From: Saccharomonospora azurea NA-128
Lineage (GTDB): Bacteria > Actinomycetota > Actinomycetes > Mycobacteriales > Pseudonocardiaceae
Length of the DNA stretch: 64,000 bases
Direction: 5' to 3'
Assembly (NCBI RefSeq): GCF_000231055.2
Contig: NZ_CM001466.1
Location: 2,136,165-2,200,164 of the forward strand
Shown: one piece after another, positions 1 to 8,570 of the stretch
How the letters are laid out: every line of letters begins with the position of its first letter
Numbering within the stretch: the first letter of the stretch is position 1
The notes under the pieces: model-generated
Seen by the model: the letters and a program-made list of their open reading frames with translations, nothing else
Told to the model about the DNA's origin: nothing
Databases searched by the model: none
Translations under genes and position numbers: made by a program

Positions 1-313
1 TCACCTCGGCGTGGTTGCCGGTGCTCGTGCGCGTGAAGAGGTCGTAGGACAGGCCGAGGCCGCGCAGGTCCTCGGTGATCTGGCGGGTGTACTTGTCGGC
101 CGCCTGCTGCGGCGTGAGGCCTTCCTTCTCGGCCTGCACCTGGATCGGCGTGCCGTGCTCGTCCGTACCCGACACCATGAGCACCCGGTTGCCGGCCATT
201 CGCTGGTAACGGGAGAAGACGTCCGACGGGACGCCGAAGCCGGACACGTGGCCGATGTGGCGGGGGCCGTTGGCATAGGGCCAGGCCACCGCGGTCAACA
301 CTGGGGTGCTCAT
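1..313 (-). CDS. metG: Methionine--tRNA ligase, N-terminal part (cut by window edge)
   Basis: Cytoplasmic class I aminoacyl-tRNA synthetase that charges tRNA-Met. Only the first 104 codons are present; the gene runs off the left edge. The N-terminus shows the catalytic-domain start [16 protein letters not shown], in which the HIGH-type ATP-binding motif appears as HIGH, followed by [11 protein letters not shown], the KMSKS-class methionine-binding region. The ATG at 313-311 is chosen because a TAGGCT -10 box lies 8 nt upstream and there is no Shine-Dalgarno sequence, which suggests a leaderless mRNA. In mycobacteria metS lies in the same neighbourhood as rsmI and pmt, as here. Identity is secure; the C-terminal half cannot be assessed. 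Confidence 0.95.
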   Translation of the reverse strand, partial: MSTPVLTAVAWPYANGPRHIGHVSGFGVPSDVFSRYQRMAGNRVLMVSGTDEHGTPIQVQAEKEGLTPQQAADKYTRQITEDLRGLGLSYDLFTRTSTGNHAEV

Positions 314-321
314 ACCTGGTT

Positions 322-327
322 AGCCTA
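322..327 (-). promoter_or_regulatory. -10 box of a probable leaderless metG promoter
   Basis: TAGGCT on the minus strand ends 8 nt before the metG ATG. With no Shine-Dalgarno sequence between them, transcription would begin at or next to the start codon. The same spacing recurs at several other genes in this window. Confidence 0.5.
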
Positions 328-525
328 CGGACCTCCTTCGGTGTTTCGTGCGCGAGGGACACGTCGGGAAGGGATGGCGTCGCGACGTCTCGGCCATCCG
401 GTCACCGGTTCACTCGTTCGGGGTCCCGAGACGCCCGAGTACTCGACCCGGCCCCACTACGGGACATCCGGCACAGCATCGGCGTGCGCGGGGTAACCGG
501 GCTCGACGACGAGAGAGGGGCACGC

Positions 526-1512
526 ATGATCAGGGCACGCGGCCTTGCCCGGCGGTTCTCCGCCCGGGGCCGCACGGTCGAGGCCGTCCGAGGCGTCGAT
601 ATCGACGTCGACCAGGGTGAACTCGTCGGATTCCTCGGACCCAACGGCGCGGGAAAGACGACCACGCTGCGCATGCTCACCACGCTGCTGCGGCCCACGG
701 CGGGCGAGGCCGAGGTCGCGGGGCGCGACCTGCTGCGCGACCCGCTCGGGGTGCGCAGACGCATCGGCTACGTCGCCCAGGGCGGTGGCACCCTGCCCGA
801 GTGCACGGTCGGCGAGGAGATCGGGTTGCAGGGCAGGCTGTACGGGCTGTCGAAGGCCGAGACCGCCCGCCGCGCCGCCGCGCTGGCCGACCAGCTCGAC
901 CTGTCCGGCCTGGACGACCGGCTCACCAAGACGCTGTCGGGCGGGCAGCGACGCCGGTTGGACATCGCGCTCGGACTCGTCCACAGGCCGCCGCTGGTCT
1001 TCCTCGACGAACCCACCACCGGGCTCGACCCGCAGAGCCGCGCGAACCTGTGGAACCACATCGCCGAACTCCACGCCGAGCAGGGCGTGACGGTGTTCCT
1101 CACGACCCACTACCTCGACGAGGCCGACGCCCTGTGCGACCGCATCCTCGTCATCGACGGGGGCCGGATCGTCGCGGAGGGCACCCCGGACGAGCTCAAG
1201 GCCCGCGTCTCGGGCGACCGGGTGGAGATCGGCCTCGACCACACCGGAGAGCAGGCCGCCGAGGCCGCCGCGCTGGTCGAGAGGCTCGACGGTGCCCACG
1301 AGGTGAGCGTGAGCGGTGGACTCGTGCGGTTCCGCGTGCCGCGCGGTGACGTGGTGCTGCCCGAGCTGCTGCGGGCTTTCGACTCCCGGGGCCTTTCGAT
1401 GACCTCCATGCAGGTGCAGCGGCCCACGCTCGACGACGTGTTCCTCACCATGACGGGCCGCAGCCTGCGCGAGGCCCAGAGCGGAACGGAGGAGGCCACC
1501 GATGTGGCGTGA
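526..1512 (+). CDS. ABC exporter ATP-binding subunit, DrrA-like
   Basis: 328-aa nucleotide-binding subunit of a drug-type (DrrAB/ABC-2) exporter that would energise efflux or lipid export by the membrane subunit encoded next. Walker A is [10 protein letters not shown] (about residues 39-48), the signature is [10 protein letters not shown], Walker B is [13 protein letters not shown] and the switch His lies in [11 protein letters not shown]. The C-terminal ~85 residues form the usual DrrA accessory domain, ending in the [11 protein letters not shown] motif. The ATG at 526 is preferred over an upstream in-frame start because GAGAGAGGGG lies 5 nt before it. The stop overlaps the permease start by 11 bp, so translation is probably coupled. 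The substrate is unknown, and its distance from the polyketide genes gives no reason to link them. Confidence 0.9.
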   Translation: MIRARGLARRFSARGRTVEAVRGVDIDVDQGELVGFLGPNGAGKTTTLRMLTTLLRPTAGEAEVAGRDLLRDPLGVRRRIGYVAQGGGTLPECTVGEEIGLQGRLYGLSKAETARRAAALADQLDLSGLDDRLTKTLSGGQRRRLDIALGLVHRPPLVFLDEPTTGLDPQSRANLWNHIAELHAEQGVTVFLTTHYLDEADALCDRILVIDGGRIVAEGTPDELKARVSGDRVEIGLDHTGEQAAEAAALVERLDGAHEVSVSGGLVRFRVPRGDVVLPELLRAFDSRGLSMTSMQVQRPTLDDVFLTMTGRSLREAQSGTEEATDVA

Positions 1513-2269
1513 CACCTGGTTGATCTTCCGCAGAGACTTCGCCCTGTCCGCGCGCAACCCCACCTGGCTGATCATCCAGATCATGCAGCCGGTGCTGTAC
1601 CTCGTGCTGTTCGGTCCCCTGATGGAGAAGGTCGTCGCCAGCACACCGGGCTTCCCGCCCGGCGACGTCTGGACCATCTTCACCCCGGCGCTGATCGTGA
1701 TGATCGCGCTGTTCGGCACCTCGTTCGTCGGGTTCGGGCTGCTCGCCGAGTACCGCAGCGGCGTCGTCGAGCGGCTGCGGGTCACCCCGGTGAGCCGGGT
1801 CGCCCTGCTGCTGGGGAAGGTACTGAACAACGTGCTCCAGGCACTGGTTCAGGCGCTCATCCTCATCGGACTGGCGATGGTCGTGTTCGGCCTGCGCGCA
1901 CCACTGGGCGGCATCCTGTTGAGTCTCGTGATCGCCGCGCTGCTCGCCGTCACGATGGCGTCGTCGTCGTACGCGCTGGCACTGACGCTGAAGAGCGAAA
2001 GGAGCTTCCCTGCTCTGCTGAACGCCGTGCTCCTGCCGGTGCTGCTGCTGTCCGGCATCCTGCTGCCCATCACGACCGGTCTCGCGCCCACCTGGCTGTA
2101 CACGCTGTCGCGCATCAACCCGTTCAGCCACATCGTCGAGGCCGAACGCGCGGGGTTCCGCGGAGACTTCACGACGGACGGCCTGCTCACCGGCAGTCTC
2201 GTCCTGGCGGCGCTGACCGTACTGGCCGTGTGGTGGGGCGCGAGCACGTTCCGCAAGGAGAACGCGTGA
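1502..2269 (+). CDS. ABC-2 type exporter permease, DrrB-like
   Basis: 255-aa integral membrane subunit paired with the preceding ATPase. The N-terminus (RRDFALSARNPTWLI) is the typical cytoplasmic amphipathic start of ABC-2 permeases. About six hydrophobic segments follow, with the conserved loop ARINPF-like SRINPFSHIVEAER before the last helix. Length is normal for DrrB/NodJ-type permeases. Overlap with the ATPase gene indicates one transcript. Substrate cannot be deduced. Confidence 0.88.
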   Translation: MWRDTWLIFRRDFALSARNPTWLIIQIMQPVLYLVLFGPLMEKVVASTPGFPPGDVWTIFTPALIVMIALFGTSFVGFGLLAEYRSGVVERLRVTPVSRVALLLGKVLNNVLQALVQALILIGLAMVVFGLRAPLGGILLSLVIAALLAVTMASSSYALALTLKSERSFPALLNAVLLPVLLLSGILLPITTGLAPTWLYTLSRINPFSHIVEAERAGFRGDFTTDGLLTGSLVLAALTVLAVWWGASTFRKENA

Positions 2270-2310
2270 GCCCGCGGCGTGGTGAACAGGCACGACACCA
2301 CCGGCGGCAC

Positions 2311-2316
2311 TAGCCT
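2311..2316 (+). promoter_or_regulatory. -10 box of a probable leaderless promoter for the GH25-like gene
   Basis: TAGCCT ends 6 nt before the ATG at 2323, and no Shine-Dalgarno sequence is present. Confidence 0.45.
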
Positions 2317-2322
2317 GCCGCC

Positions 2323-2928
2323 ATGACCGGGCACGGCGTGCGGGGCGAGGTGACGGGCATCAGCCTGGCCCCGCACGCGCCGCTGCCCGACTGGCGGGCC
2401 CTCGCGGCGGACCGCTCGGTCACGTTCGCCTCGATCAGCGTCACCGAGAACAGCAACTGGGTCGACCGCCTGGCGGCCGCCCAGCTGGCCGACGCGGTGC
2501 AGGCGGGCGTCTACGCCGGGATCCGGCATCGCGGCAGACCCGGTGCGCCGCAGGACCAGGCACGTCACGTCGTCCAGGTCGGCAAGTCGCTCGGGGCGTT
2601 CACCCCGGGCACGCTCGCCCCCACCCTGGACGCGCGCGCCGAGGGGCTCGACGACCGGTTCGTCCGTACCTGGATCAGGACGTTGCGGCAGGAGGCCGTG
2701 ATCCGACGCGTGCTCGTCTACGCCGAGGTGGAGCACTGGCACCGCCGCTTCCGGCCGGAGAAGTGGGCCGACGACGACGTCGTGTTGTGGTCGGCGTGGC
2801 ACAACGGTGTCCCCGGCCGCGCCGGGTGGTTCCATCCGCGTCTCGGCCTGCACGAGCACACCGCCGACGGCCGCATCGGCCACCACGCGCTGGTCTACCC
2901 GTTCACCCTCACCGACGTGCTGGTCTGA
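2323..2928 (+). CDS. GH25 (lysozyme)-like protein, probably catalytically degenerate
   Basis: 201 aa, cytoplasmic as read (no signal peptide). The fold pattern resembles glycoside hydrolase family 25: a GVxGISLAP-type first strand in place of GIDVSxxQ, a strand with FASISVTEN where FVYIKATEG is usual, AGVYAGIRHRG for the GaYHf segment, and a VYAEVEHW strand. The catalytic Asp-x-Glu of GH25 (usually DIE/DVE) would fall at TLDARAEG, where the Glu is replaced by Arg, so muramidase activity is doubtful. It begins 53 bp after the exporter operon with its own leaderless-type promoter. The family assignment rests on pattern similarity by eye; an unrelated TIM barrel is possible. Confidence 0.5.
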   Translation: MTGHGVRGEVTGISLAPHAPLPDWRALAADRSVTFASISVTENSNWVDRLAAAQLADAVQAGVYAGIRHRGRPGAPQDQARHVVQVGKSLGAFTPGTLAPTLDARAEGLDDRFVRTWIRTLRQEAVIRRVLVYAEVEHWHRRFRPEKWADDDVVLWSAWHNGVPGRAGWFHPRLGLHEHTADGRIGHHALVYPFTLTDVLV

Positions 2929-3017
2929 CCCCCACCCCGGCGTGTCCGCGACCTGTGCACCCGTGTCCGCGGCCCAGCGACGCGTGTTCGCACTTCACGG
3001 ACGCCACCGGACAGCAA

Positions 3018-4004
3018 TCAGTCGAGCAGGAGCCTGCTGCGGGTGAGGAACACGTTGTACGGCCCCCACTGGGAGACGAGGTAGTACAGGTCCGGGCCGT
3101 CCAACGACCACGGGTGCAGGAAGCCGCCGTAGATCGCCGGGTACTCGTCGCCCGATACCACGACCTCGCCGGGCGTCCACGGACCCGTGAGCTCCTCCGC
3201 CGAGCGCAGCACGATGCCACGGCGTGTCTCGTCGAGGTGCATCAACAGCCACCGGTCGAGCGTCCGGTGGAAACCGAGCGACATCTCCCCCATCGGCCCC
3301 GCCGCCACGGCGACCGCCGCGCGCCGACGACGACTCCAGCCGCTGCCCGTCCAGTACTCGAAGGAGCGGACGTCGGGCAGTGCGGCGGGGTCCGCCCTGG
3401 CGAGGTAGGCGTCGCCGTAGCGGCCGTTGGTGGTGCCGAGGAGATACACGTGATCGTCGGCCCGGGCGAACGCGGCGAGCTGGAACCGGTTGTCGCCCCA
3501 CCGGTTCGACCACCGGGCATCCCGCGGCTTCTCCCACGTCCAGCCGCCGTCGTGGGAGACGGCGAGACCGGCGTGGTTCGTCTTCCACATGCCCGGCCGG
3601 GTCCACTCGCGCACCGACATGTAGTGCAGGTAGTGCACCCCGTCCACGGTCACACCGCTGTTGGGGATCACCGTGATCTCCCGGCCTCCACCCTTCGGAA
3701 GCACCTGCGCCGCACTGCCGTCGGGCCGCGCCACGACGCCGTCCAGCGGCATGCCCCCGGCAAGATCACGGGCGAACGACCAACCCAGCACGTTGCACCG
3801 CCAGTCGGCGTCCCCGGGGCCGGGCCCGCTGCCTCCCCAGCCACGGCCGTAGGTGTCGCCGAAGGCCACCAGCACCCGCCCGTCTCCGGCGTCCCAGGGG
3901 ATACCGAGATCGGTGGCGAAGACGTTGTAGCGCTCGTCAGTGTCACTCGGCGAGCCCGCGCCGGTCACCGGACCGATCCGCGTCGTCTCGCCCACCCGCA
4001 CCAC
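3018..4004 (-). CDS. DUF4185 domain protein (beta-propeller-like)
   Basis: 328 aa with the recurring aromatic/Gly pattern of DUF4185 proteins, which are thought to adopt a sialidase-like five-bladed beta-propeller. Visible markers are VLVAFGDTYG near residue 50, SGVTVDGVHYLHYMSV near 120, GLAVSHDGGWTW near 145, and YGGFLHPWSLDGPDLYYLVSQW near the C-terminus. No signal peptide is evident. The GTG start at 4004 has TACGGT ending 7 nt upstream and no Shine-Dalgarno sequence. It is convergent with the GH25-like gene. No enzymatic function is established for the family; a carbohydrate-related role is only suggested by the fold. Confidence 0.75.
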   Translation of the reverse strand: MVRVGETTRIGPVTGAGSPSDTDERYNVFATDLGIPWDAGDGRVLVAFGDTYGRGWGGSGPGPGDADWRCNVLGWSFARDLAGGMPLDGVVARPDGSAAQVLPKGGGREITVIPNSGVTVDGVHYLHYMSVREWTRPGMWKTNHAGLAVSHDGGWTWEKPRDARWSNRWGDNRFQLAAFARADDHVYLLGTTNGRYGDAYLARADPAALPDVRSFEYWTGSGWSRRRRAAVAVAAGPMGEMSLGFHRTLDRWLLMHLDETRRGIVLRSAEELTGPWTPGEVVVSGDEYPAIYGGFLHPWSLDGPDLYYLVSQWGPYNVFLTRSRLLLD

Positions 4005-4011
4005 GTCGTCG

Positions 4012-4017
4012 ACCGTA
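4012..4017 (-). promoter_or_regulatory. -10 box of a probable leaderless promoter for the DUF4185 gene
   Basis: TACGGT on the minus strand ends 7 nt before the GTG at 4004; no ribosome-binding sequence fits between them. Confidence 0.45.
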
Positions 4018-4059
4018 ACGCGGGAACGGCACCGGAGACATCCGAGAGACCGGGTCGGG

Positions 4060-4884
4060 TCAGCCGCGCGACTTCAACGCGGCGTCGTAGAGCTCCTTCT
4101 TCGACACCCCCGCCGCCTGGGCGACCTCCCCGGCCACCGACTTCAGCCGCTCGCCCGCCACCACGCGCGCCAGCACCTCGTCCACCAGATCGGCCAGCGC
4201 GACGGCCCGCGGTGCGGCCCCCTCCACCACCACCGTGATCTCGCCGCGCACCCCGTCGGCGGCCCACGCGGCCAGCTCGCCCAGCCCGCCGCGCCGCACT
4301 TCCTCGTAGGTCTTCGTCAGCTCCCGGCACACGGCCGCCCTGCGGTCGGCGCCGAGGACCTCGGCCGCCTCCGACAACGTCGCCGCGAGCCGGTGCGGCG
4401 ACTCGAAGAACACCACCGTGCGCGGCTGGTCCACGAGCTCCCGCAGCCACCGGGCCCGTTCCCCGGGCTTGCGAGGAGCGAAACCGTCGAAGCAGAAGCG
4501 GTCCGGCGGCAACCCCGACACCGCCAGCGCGGTCGTGACCGCGGACGGCCCGGGCACGCACGTCACGCCCACGCCCTCCTCGACGCAGGCGGCGACGAGT
4601 CGGTAGCCGGGATCGGAGACGCTCGGCATCCCGGCGTCGGTGACGAGCACGACCGTCTGCCCACCGCGCAGCGCCTCCAGCAGCCTCGGCAGGCGCGCCG
4701 CCTCGACGTCCTCGTAGAAGCTGACGACCCGACCGCGCGGAGTCACCCCCAGCGTCGTCGCCAGCGCCCGGAAGCGCCGGGTGTCCTCGGCCGCCACCAC
4801 GTCGGCCTCGGCCAGGACCTCGGCGAGTCGGGGCGAGGCGTCGCGGGAGTCGCCGAGCGGAGTGGCAGCCAGTACGAGCGTCAC
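4060..4884 (-). CDS. rsmI: 16S rRNA (cytidine-1402-2'-O)-methyltransferase RsmI
   Basis: 274-aa SAM-dependent tetrapyrrole-methylase-fold enzyme that 2'-O-methylates C1402 in the decoding centre of 16S rRNA. The N-terminal ATPLGD motif, AAEDTRRF, VSDPGYRLV with the preceding VTDAGMPSV, and CVPGPSAVTTAL are diagnostic. The C-terminal HTH-like tail (VAQAAGVSKKELYDAALKSRG) is also typical. The GTG at 4884 is chosen because it gives the standard length and lies 8 nt after TAGCCT; a much longer in-frame extension upstream runs antisense to pmt and is not real. It is divergent from pmt with only 33 bp between the two start codons, the rsmI-pmt arrangement known in mycobacteria. Confidence 0.95.
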   Translation of the reverse strand: MTLVLAATPLGDSRDASPRLAEVLAEADVVAAEDTRRFRALATTLGVTPRGRVVSFYEDVEAARLPRLLEALRGGQTVVLVTDAGMPSVSDPGYRLVAACVEEGVGVTCVPGPSAVTTALAVSGLPPDRFCFDGFAPRKPGERARWLRELVDQPRTVVFFESPHRLAATLSEAAEVLGADRRAAVCRELTKTYEEVRRGGLGELAAWAADGVRGEITVVVEGAAPRAVALADLVDEVLARVVAGERLKSVAGEVAQAAGVSKKELYDAALKSRG

Positions 4885-4892
4885 AACGCCAG

Positions 4893-4909
4893 AGGCTAGC
4901 CCGTAGTAT
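4893..4909. promoter_or_regulatory. Compact divergent leaderless promoters of rsmI and pmt
   Basis: Minus strand: TAGCCT (4898-4893), 8 nt before the rsmI GTG. Plus strand: TAGTAT (4904-4909), 8 nt before the pmt GTG. The two -10 boxes are only 5 bp apart inside a 33-bp gap, so the two promoters must share upstream DNA that lies in each other's coding region. Confidence 0.5.
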
Positions 4910-4917
4910 CGGGGCCC

Positions 4918-6486
4918 GTGACCGCACTCCTCACCCGTTCGTCGGCGGGCGGCGTGGGCCGAGCGCCACAGGTCTCCGAGCCCCCGAGCGACCGCGAAGC
5001 CGCGCTCCTCGGCAGGCCCCTGCCCGGTGACCGGCTGCGCGCGCTGGTCGTCACGGTCGTGCTCACCGCGATCGGCGGATTCCTGCGGTTGTTCGACCTC
5101 GGTGTGCCCACCGACAAGGGCACGCCGGTCTTCGACGAGAAGCACTACGTGCCGCAGGCGTGGCAGATGCTGCGCAACGGCGGCTACGAGGACAACTACG
5201 GCTACGAACTCGTCGTGCACCCGCCGCTGGCGAAGCAGCTGATCGCCGTGGGCGAATGGTTGTTCGGCTACAACGGCTGGGGTTGGCGGTTCAGCGCGGC
5301 CGTGGCCGGGGCTTTGATCGTCCTGCTCACCGTCCGCATCGCGCGCCGGCTGACCCGGTCCACGCTGCTGGGCGCGATCGCGGGAGTGCTGGTCATCTGC
5401 GACGGGGTGCTGCACCTGCAGTCGCGGATGGGGATGCTCGACATCTTCATCGCGCTGTTCGTGCTCGCCGCGTTCGGTTGCCTGCTGTGCGACCGCGATC
5501 AGGTGCGCGAGCGGTTGGCGACGGCCGTGCGCGAGGGCTGGATCGACTCGTCGCCCTACGGACCGAGACTCGGTTTCCGCTGGTGGCGGTTCGGCGCCGG
5601 GGTCCTGCTCGGGCTCGCGACCGCCGTGAAGTGGTCGGGCGCGTACTGGGTGATCGCGTTCGGGCTGCTGTGCGTGGCGTTCGACATCGCCGCCCGCAGA
5701 ACGGCGGGAGTGCGCAGGCCGTGGGTCGGCGCGCTGCGGCAGGACCTGCTCCCCGCGGCCTGGGCCATCGGCGTGGTCTCCGTGCTGGTGTACCTGGGGA
5801 GCTGGTGGGCGTGGTTCGCCAGCGAAACCGCCACCGACCGGCACTACGTGGAGATGGAGGGAGTCGGCGACGGCCCGTTCGGATTCGTTCCGGCGGCGCT
5901 ACGCTCGCTGTTCCTCTACACCACGAACGTGCTGGACTTCCACAGCAACCTCTCGACCCCCGAGGGCGATCCGCACCCGTGGGAGTCGAAGCCGTGGACG
6001 TGGCCGATGGGGCTGCGCCCGATGCTCTACTACTTCGAGTCGGGCGAGAACGTCACCGGCTGCGGCGAGACGGAGTGCGTCAGCGCCACGATGCTCGTCG
6101 GCACGCCCGCCATGTGGTGGTTGGCGCTGCCCGTCCTGGGGTGGGGGCTGTGGCGGGCGGTGTTCCGCGCCGACTGGCGCTACGCCGCCGTGCTCGTGGG
6201 CTACTTCGCGGGCCTGCTGCCGTGGTTCACCAACCTCGACAGGCAGATGTACTTCTTCTACGCCACCCCGCTCGCGCCGTTCCTGGTTCTCGGGCTGACG
6301 CTGGTGCTCGGGCAGGTCCTGGGGGCGCGCGGCAACTCCGAACGCCGGGGCACCGGGCTGCTCGCGGTGTCGCTGTACGTGGGGCTCGTCGTGGCGAACT
6401 TCGTGTGGTTGTGGCCGATCCTCGTCGGCGAGCCCATCACCTACGACCGCTGGCAGGCGGAGCTGTGGCTGCCGTCGTGGCGCTGA
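4918..6486 (+). CDS. pmt: Polyprenyl-phosphate-mannose--protein mannosyltransferase (PMT, GT39)
   Basis: 522-aa polytopic membrane glycosyltransferase that transfers mannose from polyprenyl-phospho-mannose to Ser/Thr of Sec-exported proteins. The first extracytoplasmic loop carries the catalytic acidic pair in FDEKHYVPQAW (about residues 67-77), followed by HPPLAKQL. About ten hydrophobic segments span the rest, including ATAVKWSGAYW and FTNLDRQMYFFY, both typical of bacterial PMTs. The C-terminal GT39 'four-TM' region is intact, so the enzyme looks complete. The GTG start is dictated by TAGTAT 8 nt upstream. Being next to rsmI reproduces the mycobacterial Rv1002c-Rv1003 arrangement. Confidence 0.95.
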   Translation: MTALLTRSSAGGVGRAPQVSEPPSDREAALLGRPLPGDRLRALVVTVVLTAIGGFLRLFDLGVPTDKGTPVFDEKHYVPQAWQMLRNGGYEDNYGYELVVHPPLAKQLIAVGEWLFGYNGWGWRFSAAVAGALIVLLTVRIARRLTRSTLLGAIAGVLVICDGVLHLQSRMGMLDIFIALFVLAAFGCLLCDRDQVRERLATAVREGWIDSSPYGPRLGFRWWRFGAGVLLGLATAVKWSGAYWVIAFGLLCVAFDIAARRTAGVRRPWVGALRQDLLPAAWAIGVVSVLVYLGSWWAWFASETATDRHYVEMEGVGDGPFGFVPAALRSLFLYTTNVLDFHSNLSTPEGDPHPWESKPWTWPMGLRPMLYYFESGENVTGCGETECVSATMLVGTPAMWWLALPVLGWGLWRAVFRADWRYAAVLVGYFAGLLPWFTNLDRQMYFFYATPLAPFLVLGLTLVLGQVLGARGNSERRGTGLLAVSLYVGLVVANFVWLWPILVGEPITYDRWQAELWLPSWR

Positions 6487-6530
6487 CGGGGTGACCGGAC
6501 CGCTGACCCGCAGGGCCAGGGCAGGGCGGT

Positions 6531-6569
6531 GGCGCGCTGCGGCGGCCGGGAACGGTGCGCCGCCGCGCC
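6531..6569. terminator. GC-rich hairpin between convergent pmt and kinase gene
   Basis: Arms GGCGCG-TGCGGCG and CGCCGC-GCGCC pair around a 13-nt loop between two converging stops. There is no U-tract, so it may be a weak bidirectional terminator of the actinobacterial I-shaped type. Confidence 0.3.
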
Positions 6570-6574
6570 TCACC

Positions 6575-8350
6575 TCACTGCTGACGCGGCACGAGCTTCG
6601 TCACGGGGCCGTCGGTGGACGTACCCGCCCGCGACAACCAGCCCTCCACCTCGCGGTACACGACGTTGAGCGTCGGCCGGTTGCGGGGTTGCTGGTCCAG
6701 CGACGCGGCCAGCAGCCGGGCGTGCACGCTCTGCCGCGGCAGGTGTGTGGGCGCCTCGGCCCGTGCAGCGGCCATGAGCGCCGCCATCGGAGTCTCACGG
6801 GTGCCGCGGGGTGGCTGGCCCGTCAGCGCGTAGCTCACGGTGGCCGCGAGCTGCCACGCGTCGGAGGCCGGGCTCGCGGGTGCGCCCGCGGCCGCCTCGG
6901 GGGCGACGTAGTCGGGGGTGCCGACCATCATGCCGGTGGCCGTCAGCTTCGAGTCGCCACGACTGCGGGCGATGCCGAAGTCGATGAGGTGGGCCACGCC
7001 CATCGGGTCGATGATGATGTTGGACGGCTTGATGTCCCGGTGGAGCACGCCCTTGCTGTGTGCGGCCGCCAACGCGCTGGCCATCGTGGCCCACAGCCGT
7101 CCCGCGGCGACGTCGTCCAACGGACCGCCGTTGTCGACGACCTCGGCGAGCGGCTGGCCTTCGAGGTACTCCATGACGAGCGCGAGCCCGTCGGGCTCCT
7201 CCACCAGGTCGTACACCCGCACACAGTTGGGATGGCTGAGCGCCGCGAGCGCCCGCGCCTCGCGCTGCATGCGCTCCTCGGTGTCGCGGTCGGGCGCGTG
7301 GGCGATCTTCATGGCGACCGTGCGGCCGAGTTGCGTGTCGATGGCCTGCCAGACGGTGCCGAAGCCACCATGGCCCAGCCGCTTGACCCGGCGGAACCGC
7401 GAGCTGCCGGTCGGCGCGCTGCCCGGGACGACGGGCACCGGGCCCGGGGCGGCGGCGAGCTCGGCCGGGGGCTCGGACGCGGCCACGGTCGGCTCCGGCG
7501 CGGGCGCGACCGAGGTCGGTGCGTACTGCTTGGCCGGTGGGGGCGGTGCCGGTGGCGGGGACTCCTGTTCCCGCGGGTTGAGGTGGACCGGCTGCTGCGG
7601 CTGCTCCGCGGCCTTCGGCTCGGGCCGCCGGTCGGAGTTCTCGATCGTCGACCAGCTGGGCGGGCCCACCAGCGACACCGGGATGACGCCGAGGATGGCG
7701 ACGGGCAGGAACCCGAGCCACACGTGCACGGCGACGTTCACCTCGACGCCCGCGCTGACGATCACAAAGACGACGAACGGCACCCACAGCAACCTGCCGG
7801 GCCACTTCGGCCCCCGCCGCAGGGCGATGCGGCCCAGCAGCATGATCGCCAGCAGGATCAGCACCGGCAACCCGACGAGGGTGACGAGGTAGAACCCGTA
7901 GGTCAGAACGTTGTCCGACGGATAGAACAGCGTCTCGTAGACGTTGCGCTTCCCGCCCAGGTACTCGGTCTGCGGGCCGAGCCCGTAGTCCTGTTGCATC
8001 GCGGCGACCTCGGCGACCGACAACCCGGTGCTCTGCCCCGCGAAGGCCGCTCGGAAGACGCTGGAGACACCGGTGGTGAGGAACCACGGGATCAGCAACA
8101 TGCCGACGACGCCGAGAACGCCCAGCGCGGCCAGGGCACCACCGTGGTAGCGGTTGCCGGTGAACTTGCGCATCAACGCGACGCCGACCGCCGTTCCCAC
8201 CGGGAACAACCCGATCAACGCACCGGCCATGCTCGTGGCCCACGCCCAGTCGCCGGGCCAGAAACCCGGCTGGAACAGCTGATAGGCGAGCGAGAGCAGC
8301 GCGCTCGCGATCGATTCCACCCCTCGCTCCTTCGCCGCGTCGCCCGGCAT
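6575..8350 (-). CDS. Ser/Thr protein kinase with N-terminal multi-spanning membrane domain
   Basis: 591 aa. Residues 1 to ~230 contain about five hydrophobic segments. Residues ~230-320 are a Pro/Ala-rich linker. Residues ~320-585 are a Hanks-type kinase: GHGGFGTVW glycine loop, MKIAHA with the ATP-binding Lys, HRDIKPSN catalytic loop, IDFGIARS, and APEAA. This order (membrane first, kinase last) is the reverse of PknB-type receptors, so the kinase should hang from the cytoplasmic face of a membrane sensor or channel-like module. The ATG at 8350 gives a start just before the first hydrophobic region; a GTG 10 codons upstream is possible. The membrane part matches no family I recognise. It is convergent with pmt and divergent from prpE. 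Confidence 0.88.
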   Translation of the reverse strand: MPGDAAKERGVESIASALLSLAYQLFQPGFWPGDWAWATSMAGALIGLFPVGTAVGVALMRKFTGNRYHGGALAALGVLGVVGMLLIPWFLTTGVSSVFRAAFAGQSTGLSVAEVAAMQQDYGLGPQTEYLGGKRNVYETLFYPSDNVLTYGFYLVTLVGLPVLILLAIMLLGRIALRRGPKWPGRLLWVPFVVFVIVSAGVEVNVAVHVWLGFLPVAILGVIPVSLVGPPSWSTIENSDRRPEPKAAEQPQQPVHLNPREQESPPPAPPPPAKQYAPTSVAPAPEPTVAASEPPAELAAAPGPVPVVPGSAPTGSSRFRRVKRLGHGGFGTVWQAIDTQLGRTVAMKIAHAPDRDTEERMQREARALAALSHPNCVRVYDLVEEPDGLALVMEYLEGQPLAEVVDNGGPLDDVAAGRLWATMASALAAAHSKGVLHRDIKPSNIIIDPMGVAHLIDFGIARSRGDSKLTATGMMVGTPDYVAPEAAAGAPASPASDAWQLAATVSYALTGQPPRGTRETPMAALMAAARAEAPTHLPRQSVHARLLAASLDQQPRNRPTLNVVYREVEGWLSRAGTSTDGPVTKLVPRQQ

Positions 8351-8570
8351 CGTCCAAAGGCACAGTATGCCTGTGCCCACACCCGAGCTTACGGCGGGCG
8401 AGCCGGTACCCCACAGTCGACCGTCACCGAGTGGTACCGCCTCACGACACTACGAGCTGCCGTGCCGATCGCCGCTGTCACGGCCTGGTGTCCAGCGATC
8501 ACCCGCCTTACGGTCGTCGCAGGAGTCCTCACGAGAGTCCCCACCCGCCCCTCAACGCCGAGGAGGAACC

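Noticed and set aside
4885-5844. N-terminal extension of rsmI through the pmt gene
   Set aside because: No similarity to RsmI, fully antisense to pmt, and the GTG at 4884 gives the standard length with a -10 box at the right distance.
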